Counted from the first letter of the stretch, positions 1 to 6,741 are shown. The stretch is 9,604 nt of DNA from CAYVZU01 sp964455935 (GCA_964455935.1 CAYVZU010000141.1:1-9604), one strand, 5' to 3'. Translations and numbers: made by a program. The notes: generated by a model not told the origin, from the letters alone.

Positions 1-17
1 TTCTGACGGGAGTTGGC

Positions 18-278
18 CTATGGGATCCGGAATGGAGGCAACCCAAAATCCAGAATGGAACCACGCCGCTTGTGGTCATTTCCTATTTCGCCACACCCAA
101 GGCATTTCCTAATACCGATAGGCTCCGCGCTGAATACCCAGCCATCTTCACCGCACCCCGTATGCTCCTCACCATATAAGGTCGAAATATAGTGGGGACC
201 TGACCACAGGCCAATTTCAGGATGGATGGCCTTACCGCTAGTGTGCACGCCAGGGGGAACGGACCTTCGCATTTTCAT
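18..278 (-). CDS. Hypothetical small Cys-containing protein (doubtful)
   Basis: An 86-codon minus-strand frame from ATG at 278 to TAG at 18. I do not recognise it. The peptide has no evident membrane segment or signal peptide. It holds three cysteines: one in the middle (HTGCGEDGW) and a C-x-x-C pair later (RKCLGCGEIG), a spacing that could hint at a small zinc ribbon. The Shine-Dalgarno context is weak (a lone GGA upstream) and codon use shows no strong bias, so this could be a chance open frame. It is divergent from the restriction-modification pair and separated from it by 140 bp. No other frame in this stretch looks more credible. If it is not real, positions 1-418 hold no gene that I can support. 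Confidence 0.25.
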   Translation of the reverse strand: MKMRRSVPPGVHTSGKAIHPEIGLWSGPHYISTLYGEEHTGCGEDGWVFSAEPIGIRKCLGCGEIGNDHKRRGSILDFGLPPFRIP

Positions 279-418
279 TTATTCCGAGCGCATTAAGCCA
301 GGGATAGCTCCCGGTGGTCCCGTTGCAGTTGTCTGCCGAAGAAGAAAGATTCAATATTCTCTTTGGACCTAAATCGGTCAGAATCTATTGCCTGCATATT
401 ACAGCATAGGACGCTATT
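279..418. other. Intergenic region upstream of restriction-modification genes
   Basis: Non-coding stretch before the endonuclease start. It should contain the promoter of the restriction-modification pair, but I find no convincing -35/-10 pair. An AT-rich TATTAC at 397-402 could be a -10 element, yet nothing resembling TTGACA sits 16-18 bp upstream of it. No controller (C-box) repeats and no small helix-turn-helix controller gene were seen. Confidence 0.4.
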
Positions 419-1141
419 TTGGAAATCAAGAATCTCTCCGAACGATTGAGCAAAGCCGTTGCATTCTATTGGGCTACACGGGAATCCCAAGCTCTGAGGC
501 AGAATGCGGCTGGCGCAAGGGACCAAGGATTGAGGGGTGCCGTGACCGGTGGTGCGCAAATGAATGGCATCATCCTGCTACTGGCTGAAATCATTGCCGA
601 GACGGGTATTCCCAAAGATTGTATCCATTTCAGCAAATGTCTTCAACTTCCGGGCTTCTTCCGGCCAACCAAGGAATGGGACCTGCTCGTTGTGAAAGAC
701 GGCCAACTGCTGCTTGCCCTTGAGGCGAAATCCCAAGTGGGCCCGTCCTTTGGCAACAACTTCAACAATCGCACAGAAGAAGCCATGGGCAGCGCCCTCG
801 ATCTGTGGACTGCATTTCGTGAGGGTGCCTTTAACTCGACAATCCGGCCATGGCTTGGATATTTCTTCATGCTTGATGATTGCGCCAATTCTCAAAGTCC
901 CGTCAAGGTCCAGGAACCCCACTTCAAAGTCTTTCCTGAGTTTGTGGGTGCCTCTTACGCAAAACGATATGAGCTATTCTGCAGAAAGTTGGTGCGGGAA
1001 AGGCACTACAGCGCGTCTTCCTTTCTTCTGTCCTGCAAAGATACGGGCGCAGAAGGGATTTATACGGAACCGGCAGCCGACCTGACATTTGAGCTGCTTG
1101 TGCGTTCAATGATGGGCCAACTCATTTCCTTTGGGCATTGA
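419..1141 (+). CDS. Type II restriction endonuclease, XhoI/PaeR7I family
   Basis: Predicted 240-residue type II endonuclease of the XhoI/PaeR7I family, whose members cut the palindrome CTCGAG. Recognition comes from long characteristic stretches: RGAVTGGAQMNG (39-50), LPGFFRPTKEWDLLVV (77-92), SQVGPSFGNNFNNRTEEA (105-122) and GSALDLWTAFREGAFN (124-139). A PD-(D/E)xK-type active site is visible as Asp88, Glu102 and Lys104 (WDLL, then LEAK). The length is close to the roughly 246 residues of PaeR7I, so the gene appears full length. The start is a TTG at 419, chosen because the frame from there aligns with the family's N-terminus; a weak AGG lies about 8 bp upstream. Its stop is 4 bp before the methyltransferase ATG, so the two are almost certainly co-transcribed. 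CTCGAG specificity is inferred from family membership only. Confidence 0.93.
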   Translation: MEIKNLSERLSKAVAFYWATRESQALRQNAAGARDQGLRGAVTGGAQMNGIILLLAEIIAETGIPKDCIHFSKCLQLPGFFRPTKEWDLLVVKDGQLLLALEAKSQVGPSFGNNFNNRTEEAMGSALDLWTAFREGAFNSTIRPWLGYFFMLDDCANSQSPVKVQEPHFKVFPEFVGASYAKRYELFCRKLVRERHYSASSFLLSCKDTGAEGIYTEPAADLTFELLVRSMMGQLISFGH

Positions 1142-1145
1142 TCCT

Positions 1146-2066
1146 ATGAAGCAGAGCGACCTCGATATCCATACCTCGCATTGTTTGGTGCAAGGCGATG
1201 CCCGCGACATGTCATTCGTGGCGAATGAATCGGTGCACCTGGTGGTCACATCCCCGCCTTATTGGAAGCTGAAAAAGTACAATGAGCACCCGTCCCAGAT
1301 GGGGCATATACAGGATTATGAAGAATTCATTGCGGAATTGGCAAAGGTGTGGGCCGAGGTTCATCGTATTCTTGTGCCGGGCGGCAGATTGGTGTGCGTT
1401 GTTGGCGACGTGTGTCTTTCCAGGCGGGAAAACGGCCGCCACCTTGTCATGCCTCTCCATGGGGATATTCAGGTTGCCTGCCGCAAAATCGGACTTGATA
1501 ACCTGAATCCGATCATCTGGCACAAAATTTCAAATGCAAAGTTTGAAGCCAATACAAGTGCCAAATTTCTGGGGAAACCTTACGAACCCAACGCGATCAT
1601 CAAGAATGATATTGAATTCATACTCATGCAAAGGAAACCCGGCGGGTACAGACAGCCGTCATACCTTCAACGCAAGCTGAGTATGATACCAAAAGACAAG
1701 TTCGACCTGTGGTTCAGCCAGATCTGGAATATCACCGGCGAGTCCACCCGCGAGCATCCGGCACCATTCCCGCTGGCATTGGCGGACCGCCTGGTTCGCA
1801 TGTTCTCCTTTGTTGGAGATATCGTGCTTGACCCTTTCTGCGGCACTGGAACAACAATGCTTGCGGCGAAAAATGCGGGTCGCCACAGCATTGGAATCGA
1901 AATTGATTCCGAGTACTGCAAGATGATCCAAAGACGTTTGGACGGGAATACCCTTTTCAAGAACGCCAGCTTCCGGCAGTTGAACAATACCAAGAAGAAG
2001 ATCAACGGCGAAATGGTCGATTTCTATAGTTGTGTTGAAAGCGGCTATGCCACTTTGGTTGCGTGA
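1146..2066 (+). CDS. Type II DNA methyltransferase, beta class (TSPPY)
   Basis: Predicted modification enzyme of the restriction-modification pair, about 306 residues, transferring methyl from S-adenosylmethionine to an exocyclic amino group (N4-cytosine or N6-adenine). The catalytic motif IV comes first (VVTSPPYW, residues about 33-40) and the SAM-binding motif I comes near the C-terminus (VLDPFCGTGTTMLAA, about 227-241), the beta-class order. A Ser before PPY is more typical of N4-cytosine than N6-adenine enzymes. I chose ATG 1146 because it follows the endonuclease stop by 4 bp, suiting translational coupling; an in-frame TTG at 1131 overlapping the endonuclease is the alternative. Neither has a clear Shine-Dalgarno. 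The region between the two motifs (about 45-220) should hold the target-recognition part. CTCGAG as its target is inferred from the partner nuclease. Confidence 0.92.
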   Translation: MKQSDLDIHTSHCLVQGDARDMSFVANESVHLVVTSPPYWKLKKYNEHPSQMGHIQDYEEFIAELAKVWAEVHRILVPGGRLVCVVGDVCLSRRENGRHLVMPLHGDIQVACRKIGLDNLNPIIWHKISNAKFEANTSAKFLGKPYEPNAIIKNDIEFILMQRKPGGYRQPSYLQRKLSMIPKDKFDLWFSQIWNITGESTREHPAPFPLALADRLVRMFSFVGDIVLDPFCGTGTTMLAAKNAGRHSIGIEIDSEYCKMIQRRLDGNTLFKNASFRQLNNTKKKINGEMVDFYSCVESGYATLVA

Positions 2067-2198
2067 ATACAATATTCGCCTTTGAGTAGCTCCCAGAAAA
2101 CGAACTCCAAGCAGCTATCAATGGCGACAAGTTCATCGAGCCCATGGGGAGCTCCAGAAGGCTCAAGGCCCGGCGGGAGATGAAGAGATTCCGGACGC
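2067..2198. other. Intergenic region between convergent genes
   Basis: Separates the methyltransferase from the convergent aldo/keto reductase. No intrinsic terminator is visible. A widely spaced inverted repeat (AGCTCCC at about 2088-2094 against GGGAGCT at about 2146-2152) is the only pairing noticed. A plus-strand frame from 2090 stays open into the reductase gene and reads plausibly as protein (LPENELQAAINGDKFIEPM), possibly the tail of a lost gene. It has no start in a sensible place, so I do not call a CDS. Confidence 0.35.
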
Positions 2199-3182
2199 TT
2201 AAGACTTCAGAATTGTTTCGATGGACAGCAACTCGTCCTGCGAGAAGGCAGGGGCGCTTGGCACGAGCGCGGCTTCTTCGATCTGTTCCACGCGGCTGGC
2301 GCCGATTAGAACCGATGTCATGGCGGAATGGCGAAGAACCCAGGACAACGCCATCTGGGCCAGGGACTGGCCGCGGCCTTTTGCCAGCTCGCTTAGCTTT
2401 CGTATCTTGGCCAGCTTGTCTTGGGTGATGTGAGCGGGCTTCAAAAAGCCGTGCGGCTTGGAGGCACGGGAGCCCTCTGGTATCCCATTCAAGTATTTCT
2501 CCGTCAAAAGGCCTTGCGCCAGGGGGGAAAACGCAATGCAGCCAATTCCTTCCTGCTCCAGCAGAGAAAGCAGACCGTCTTCGACCCAGCGATTGAGCAT
2601 GCTGTAAGAGGGCTGGTGAATGACGCAGGGCGTTCCCAGCGAACGCAGGGCCACCGTGGCTTTTTGCATGTGTTCGGGCTTGTAGTTGGAAACGCCCACA
2701 TATAGCGCCCGGCCGCTTCGCACGATGAAGTCCAATGCGGCCATGGTCTCTTCAATGGGTGTCTCCGGGTCGGGACGGTGGTGGTAGAAAATATCCACAT
2801 ACTCCAATCCCATTCGCTTTAGGCTCTGATCCAGACTGGCCACCAAGTACTTGCGGGACCCCCAGTCGCCATAGGGGCCAGGCCACATTGTGTAACCCGC
2901 CTTTGTTGAAATGACCAATTCGTCGCGAAAAGGCCGCAGGTCTTTGCGCAGAATCCGGCCAAAGGTCTCTTCCGCCGATCCTGGGGGAGGACCGTAGTTG
3001 TTTGCAAGATCAAAATGCGTAATGCCCCTATCAAAGGCGCGAAATAGCATGGAGCGGCTGTTTTCAAAGGCATCTACGCCGCCGAAGTTGTGCCAGAGCC
3101 CCAACGATACTGCGGGAAGCTTGAGACCGCTTCGGCCACATCGGTTATAACGCATGGATGCGTATCGGGCGTCATTAAACAT
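2199..3182 (-). CDS. gpr: Aldo/keto reductase, YghZ/Gpr type
   Basis: NADPH-dependent aldo/keto reductase of the group containing E. coli YghZ (Gpr), which reduces L-glyceraldehyde 3-phosphate and detoxifies methylglyoxal-type aldehydes in the cytosol. Near-identical family stretches are visible: LPAVSLGLWHNFGGV, FDLANNYGPPPGSAEETFGR, STKAGY.MWPGPYG.WGSRKYL, SLDQSLKRMGLEYVDIFY, CIAFSPLAQGLLTEKYLNG and SVLIGASRVEQIEE. The catalytic tetrad is intact: Asp58, Tyr63, Lys94 and His135, counted from the ATG at 3182. That start gives 327 residues, against about 346 in E. coli. An in-frame TTG at 3218 would add 12 residues without family resemblance. No strong Shine-Dalgarno supports either start. It is divergent from hsp20 and monocistronic as far as can be seen. 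Substrate is inferred from similarity. Confidence 0.93.
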   Translation of the reverse strand: MFNDARYASMRYNRCGRSGLKLPAVSLGLWHNFGGVDAFENSRSMLFRAFDRGITHFDLANNYGPPPGSAEETFGRILRKDLRPFRDELVISTKAGYTMWPGPYGDWGSRKYLVASLDQSLKRMGLEYVDIFYHHRPDPETPIEETMAALDFIVRSGRALYVGVSNYKPEHMQKATVALRSLGTPCVIHQPSYSMLNRWVEDGLLSLLEQEGIGCIAFSPLAQGLLTEKYLNGIPEGSRASKPHGFLKPAHITQDKLAKIRKLSELAKGRGQSLAQMALSWVLRHSAMTSVLIGASRVEQIEEAALVPSAPAFSQDELLSIETILKS

Positions 3183-3292
3183 GCGAGGAAATCTACTTTT
3201 TCCGGAGCCTTGAAGCAATGCTCTTGCGGGCTCGCCTCAATATCCCGCCCGGTTCGAAATGCGACATTTTGCCGAGATGTTTTTGTTTCAGA

Positions 3293-3321
3293 ATAATACG
3301 GCTCCAACCGCGGACCTGCAA
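3293..3321 (-). promoter_or_regulatory. Sigma-70-like promoter for the aldo/keto reductase
   Basis: Read on the minus strand: TTGCAG (-35, 3321-3316), a 17-bp spacer, then TATTAT (-10, 3298-3293). Spacing is ideal and both hexamers match four or five of six consensus positions. Transcription would start near 3286, leaving a leader of about 100 nt before ATG 3182. Prediction from sequence only. Confidence 0.5.
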
Positions 3322-3348
3322 ATTTTATGAATTTCTCGAACTTTTAGA

Positions 3349-3364
3349 TGGCACGAATATTGAA
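3349..3364 (+). promoter_or_regulatory. Sigma-54-like -24/-12 promoter for hsp20
   Basis: The string TGGCACGAATATTGAA has a perfect TGGCACG (-24 box), a four-base spacer and TTGAA in place of the consensus TTGCA (-12 box). The distance between the two conserved G positions is the canonical one. The single deviation, A for C in the -12 GC pair, would weaken it. Predicted transcription start near 3374, followed by the hsp20 Shine-Dalgarno at 3393-3400. No activator gene is present in the window. Confidence 0.45.
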
Positions 3365-3406
3365 TGTTAAGTTAAGTGATAAACAAAGCAAGAAAGGAGG
3401 CAGGAT

Positions 3407-3838
3407 ATGTCGAATATGGTTCTATGCGAGAGGCCGGTTGACGCCCTAAGCCTGATGGACCAGGGATTTGATGATATCCTGGATTTCTGGAACATCAACT
3501 TCGCTCCGGCGTTCAACCCAAGGCTCGAAGTCAGAGAAACGGAAAAGGATTTCCGCTTGAGCATGGAAGTTCCAGGGATGAAGCGGGATGAAATTCACAT
3601 TGAGGTCGAAGACGGGGTACTTCGACTGCACGGAGAAAAGAAGTCACAGGCTGACGACAAGGATGCGCCCTGCCGCTACAGCGAGCGCACATACGGATCC
3701 TTTGAACGGACCCTGAGGCTGCCGGATAACGTCGATGCCGGTTCGGTCCATGCAAAGTATGGGGATGGTCTTCTTGAGCTGACGATTCCCAAAAGAGAGG
3801 TTGCAAAGCCCAAACCACTGGAAGTGAAGATCGATTAG
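3407..3838 (+). CDS. Hsp20/alpha-crystallin small heat-shock protein
   Basis: A 143-residue small heat-shock protein, an ATP-independent cytosolic holdase that binds unfolding proteins under stress. The alpha-crystallin domain spans about residues 38-131, with the typical beta-strand motifs FRLSMEVPGMKRDEIHIEVEDGVLRL (in parts, 49-74), HGEKK, and the family signature A-K-Y-G-D-G-L-L-E-L-T-I-P-K (116-129). The short C-terminal tail has a V-x-I motif (LEVKID), the element that docks subunits into oligomers. The N-terminal arm is about 36 residues, normal for the family. ATG 3407 is preceded by a very strong AAAGGAGG, 6 nt away. The gene stands alone between a candidate sigma-54 promoter and an intrinsic terminator, so it is probably a single-gene transcript. 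Confidence 0.95.
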   Translation: MSNMVLCERPVDALSLMDQGFDDILDFWNINFAPAFNPRLEVRETEKDFRLSMEVPGMKRDEIHIEVEDGVLRLHGEKKSQADDKDAPCRYSERTYGSFERTLRLPDNVDAGSVHAKYGDGLLELTIPKREVAKPKPLEVKID

Positions 3839-3861
3839 CGATCGACGGTGCGCGGGGCAAC

Positions 3862-3887
3862 AAGGCGGGGTCAAGCCCCGCCTTTTT
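3862..3887 (+). terminator. Intrinsic terminator after hsp20
   Basis: Perfect inverted repeat AAGGCGGGG / CCCCGCCTT with the 5-base loop TCAAG, followed by a T-rich run (TTTTT, A, TT...). It lies 23 bp after the hsp20 stop. Because an A-pair flanks the stem, it could act weakly in the opposite direction for the minus-strand STAS gene. Confidence 0.9.
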
Positions 3888-3916
3888 ATTTCTTTTTGGC
3901 GGAATGAAGAATCTTT

Positions 3917-4258
3917 TCATGAACCGATATTGAGGTCCGCTTCTTCCATGGTCTTGTAGTGCGGAATCGATTCTAGCACCTTGGTTACGACCATCGTTTC
4001 GTATACGCTTGGGGTCAATCCCACCAAATACAGGCTTCCCCCCTTTCCTTCATGGCCTTTTGGAGGTTCGTCAAGGTCCCAATACCTGTGCCGTCGATCA
4101 TGATCATCTTCGCGACATCAATTGCCATGTAGATGTGTGCTGCGTCAAGAGCTTTCTTGGCAGCTTCACGATTGCGCCACCATGGCAGCCGTGAATCCAC
4201 CGATCACCCGAATCAAATAGTAGAGCCCTTGATCCTCTCCCACGATGGAAGCATCCAT
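3917..4258 (-). pseudogene. STAS-domain (anti-sigma antagonist-like) gene, two frameshifts
   Basis: Joining three minus-strand frames yields a complete STAS-domain protein of about 113 residues, the size of SpoIIAA/RsbV-type anti-sigma-factor antagonists. Segment one starts at ATG 4258, behind a good CGGAGGT Shine-Dalgarno, and reads MDASIVGEDQGLYYLIRVIGG... to an in-frame TGA at 4168-4166. Segment two picks up at about 4170 (REAAKKALDAAHIYMAIDVA, then MIMIDGTGIGTLTNLQKAM). Segment three resumes after a G tract near 4043-4038 (GSLYLVGLTPSVYETMVVTK) and ends at TGA 3919-3917. The first break needs one base fewer or two more; the second is repaired by one extra G in a 6-G run. At the phosphorylation loop the usual D-S-T/S-G is D-G-T-G, so the normally phosphorylated Ser is Gly. 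Either a true pseudogene or sequencing indels. Confidence 0.8.
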
Positions 4259-4547
4259 TGTGCACCTCCGTTTAATGAAGGCCCGGCCAGGCCCTGCCAA
4301 AATCCACTTCTCCAAAAGTAGGCCAATAGGTTAACGAAATGCAAGCGCAAGAGGGTTCCGCCTTCCAAATCCCTCGCCGGCAGAGGACAAGTCGGCACGA
4401 AGCCGTTGCACATTGATTGGCAATCCGGTATCATGGAAACAATGCCCGAAGAAACGGTGTCATAAGACGCCTCTGCAAGAAAGGTGCCCCCCCAACTCCT
4501 TTTTTGGGGTGACGAATCAGTTATTTTGATCGGCAAAGCTACGAAAT
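4259..4547. other. Divergent intergenic region (STAS gene / histidine kinase)
   Basis: Holds the leader and Shine-Dalgarno of the minus-strand STAS gene and presumably the promoter of the kinase. No clear -35/-10 pair was found in either direction. It contains a 7-C run at 4487-4493 and a 6-T run at 4500-4505 flanked by GGGG, giving a weak CCCC/GGGG hairpin. No credible gene is present. Confidence 0.4.
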
Positions 4548-4568
4548 TTGACAAACCAGACACGCCCG

Positions 4569-6455
4569 ATGGACGAAAGCCAAAAAACGGAGCCCCTGGT
4601 CAGATACGATCTGATTGCGGGGGCCATCCTCATTGCTCTGCTTGCCGCGGCCAAGACCTACAGCTATCTGCTGTTTCATAGCTTGGCCGAGATCTTCAGC
4701 ATTGTGGTTGCCGGCAGCATTTTCATCACTGCCTGGACTTCCCGCCGACAAATCGACAACCATGCCGTGCTCTTCCTGGGGACCGCTTACCTGTTTGTGG
4801 GATTCATCGATCTTCTGCATACACTGGCCTACCGCGGGATGGGTGTATTTCCGGCGGGGGGAACGAATCTGCCGACACAGTTGTGGATTGCGGGCCGCTT
4901 TCTGGAAAGTGCAGCCCTGGTCATCGCTCCCTTCTTCGCCGCACGGCGCATCCGGGAGTCTGTTCTTCTACCGATTCTCGGCATCATCACCGGTTTGCTC
5001 CTGGCCTCAATCCTTTACTGGAACCTTTTCCCTGTTTGTTTCGTTGAGGGGAAAGGGCTGACCCTTTTCAAGGTCCGAAGCGAATACCTGATTTGCGCGC
5101 TTCTGGCCGGTTCCGGTGTTGGCCTGGCCGTTCAGCGCCGGTTTTTTGATTCAAACGTACTCAGCTACCTCCTTTTATCGGTGCTGTCCACCATCGCTTC
5201 AGAACTGGTCTTTACTTTGTATGCCGGCCCCTACGACTTCTATAACGCCTCGGGACATTTTCTAAAGATCATCTCTTTCTATTTTATCTATCGGTCTATT
5301 TTTGAAACCTCGGTGCGCCAGCCCTCCAAGATTCTCTTTCGCGGTCTTTCCCAGTCGGCCGAGGCCTATCGCGAAGAACGCGACCGTCTCTATTCCATAC
5401 TCGACAGCATGGCCGATGCGGTCTGCATCGTGAACGCCGACTATGGAATTGAATATGTGAATCCGGCCATGGAGAAGGAATATGGCGCCCAATGGAAGAA
5501 CCTGCGGTGCCACCAATACACCGTTGGAATCGAGCACCCGTGTGCATCCTGCAAACGCAACCAGGTTTTGGCCGGCAGCCGCCAGCGGCATGTGCTTAAA
5601 ACAAATCAGGGAAAAGCCTATGATGTCATCGAAACGCCGCTTCACAACCATGACGGCTCGGTCTCCAACCTGAAAATCTACCGCGATGTCACCGAGATCG
5701 AGCGCACCCAGGAACGTCTGCGCGCCGCTTTGGACCAGCAGCAACGCCAAGCAGCCGAGCTGGCCCAAATCAACGAGGAGCTCGAGAGTTTCTCCTACTC
5801 CGCTTCCCACGACCTGCGCAACCCCTTGCGCGTAATCGCAGGTTTTTCCGAGGTCCTCATACAGGACTTTGCCCAGAACCTGAATGAAGAGGGTCGCGAT
5901 TGTCTCAACCGCATCCAAAGTGCAACCATGCGCATGGACCAGCTGATTCAAGACCTTCTTAACCTGGCCAGGGTGTCCAGGCATCAACTCGAACCAAAAG
6001 CCCTGGATCTAAGCGCAATGGCCAGGGTGTGTGCCGATGAACTTTGCAAGACGCAACCCGGTCGCAAGGTCTCCTTTAGGATCCAGGAGAATATGCTGCA
6101 TCACGTGGACGGCCGGCTGATCCGGCAGGTTGTGGAAAACCTGATGGCCAATGCCTGGAAGTTTTCAAGCCGTCAAACGGAGGCCAAAATCGAATTCGGC
6201 CGAACCGAGCACGATTGCAGATTTATCTATTTTGTCCGCGACAATGGGGCTGGATTCAATCCGGCTGCGGCCGCCCGCTTGTTTACTCCGTTTGTCCGTC
6301 TTCATACCCAGTCCGAGTTTCCGGGAACCGGAATTGGACTGGCCATCGTCAAGAGAATCGTCGAGCGCCACGGCGGCAGCGTTTGGGCCGAGGGCGCTGT
6401 TGGCCAAGGCGCCACAATTCACTTCGCGCTTCCAAAACAGATTTCCCCCAAGTAG
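4569..6455 (+). CDS. Membrane sensor histidine kinase, MASE3-PAS-HisKA-HATPase
   Basis: A 628-residue inner-membrane sensor kinase. The first 245 residues or so form a multi-helix hydrophobic sensor with MASE3-like features (FVGFIDLLHTLAYRGMGVFP, then ..LPTQLWIAGRFLES). A PAS domain follows (about 273-380, from SILDSMADAVCIVNADYGIEYVN to IYRDVTEIE), then a short coiled coil and HisKA with the phospho-acceptor His414 in SASHDLRNPLR. The ATPase domain has an N-box (VENLMANAWKFS, Asn524 and Asn528), G1 DNGAGF (from Asp558) and G2 GTGIGLAI (from Gly586). All catalytic boxes are intact. The PAS domain contains Cys314 and a C-x-x-C (Cys325, Cys328). ATG 4569 is my start; TTG 4548 would add 7 residues, and neither has a Shine-Dalgarno. 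No response regulator is adjacent, so it is an orphan kinase here. Signal and target are unknown. Confidence 0.93.
   Translation: MDESQKTEPLVRYDLIAGAILIALLAAAKTYSYLLFHSLAEIFSIVVAGSIFITAWTSRRQIDNHAVLFLGTAYLFVGFIDLLHTLAYRGMGVFPAGGTNLPTQLWIAGRFLESAALVIAPFFAARRIRESVLLPILGIITGLLLASILYWNLFPVCFVEGKGLTLFKVRSEYLICALLAGSGVGLAVQRRFFDSNVLSYLLLSVLSTIASELVFTLYAGPYDFYNASGHFLKIISFYFIYRSIFETSVRQPSKILFRGLSQSAEAYREERDRLYSILDSMADAVCIVNADYGIEYVNPAMEKEYGAQWKNLRCHQYTVGIEHPCASCKRNQVLAGSRQRHVLKTNQGKAYDVIETPLHNHDGSVSNLKIYRDVTEIERTQERLRAALDQQQRQAAELAQINEELESFSYSASHDLRNPLRVIAGFSEVLIQDFAQNLNEEGRDCLNRIQSATMRMDQLIQDLLNLARVSRHQLEPKALDLSAMARVCADELCKTQPGRKVSFRIQENMLHHVDGRLIRQVVENLMANAWKFSSRQTEAKIEFGRTEHDCRFIYFVRDNGAGFNPAAAARLFTPFVRLHTQSEFPGTGIGLAIVKRIVERHGGSVWAEGAVGQGATIHFALPKQISPK
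5781..5786. other. CTCGAG site (expected target of the restriction-modification pair)
   Basis: The only CTCGAG I found in the window, lying in the linker between the PAS and HisKA regions of the histidine kinase gene. It is the recognition palindrome of XhoI/PaeR7I-family nucleases, so it should be methylated if the nearby pair is active. Confidence 0.6.
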
Positions 6456-6479
6456 CCGAGGTTTCGTGCCTAGCTTGAC

Positions 6480-6653
6480 ATGCCTCGGAAGGCGCGAATA
6501 TTCCTTCTCGGTTGCTTCTGCCACGTAATGGCATGGGGCATAAATGGACGGGATATTTTTATTGACGATGAAAACCGAAAGAAATTCATTGATTTCTTCC
6601 ACGGGAACTTGGAGAAGATCGGCTGTTCCCAACATGTTTGGGGCCGACGATGA
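6480..6653 (+). pseudogene. REP-associated (Y1/IS200-like) transposase, N-terminal remnant
   Basis: A 57-codon frame beginning ATG at 6480 and ending TGA at 6653. Its start, MPRKARI, then CHVMAWGINGRDIFIDDENR, followed by KKFIDFFHGNLEKIG, matches the N-terminus of REP-associated tyrosine transposases (TnpA_REP / Y1_Tnp), which usually read MPRKARI..YHVMARGINRRDIF.DD.DR. Complete proteins run to roughly 150-330 residues, so the part that carries the catalytic HxH and the active Tyr is missing. The expected continuation after the Cys at residue 49 (Y-x-W-x-L-M-P-N-H-x-H) is replaced by unrelated sequence and a stop. Downstream to 6741, in the same frame, ISALLLRSG faintly recalls the HLLLRSG segment, suggesting an internal deletion. 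It begins 24 bp after the kinase stop. No flanking REP palindrome was recognised. Confidence 0.75.
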
Positions 6654-6741
6654 CCGGCCCTGGAGAACCGGAACCGCTGCTGGTCCATATCAGCTCTTTT
6701 GCTGCGAAGCGGCCCTTTCGTGCAGCCAAGAACTCCTTTTC

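Noticed and set aside
578..922. Minus-strand open frame within the endonuclease gene
   Set aside because: It overlaps the conserved XhoI-family core on the other strand and has no family resemblance.
4390..4420. CGGCACG...TTGCAC upstream of the kinase as a sigma-54 promoter
   Set aside because: The spacing between the two boxes is 2 bp too long for a -24/-12 element.
4213..4563. A 116-codon minus-strand open frame between the STAS and kinase genes
   Set aside because: It overlaps the STAS gene start in another frame, has no ribosome binding site and shows no recognisable domain.
5262..5987. A 241-codon minus-strand open frame inside the histidine kinase gene
   Set aside because: It is fully antisense to conserved PAS and HisKA coding sequence, has no recognisable domain and no ribosome binding site; a mirror frame produced by codon bias.
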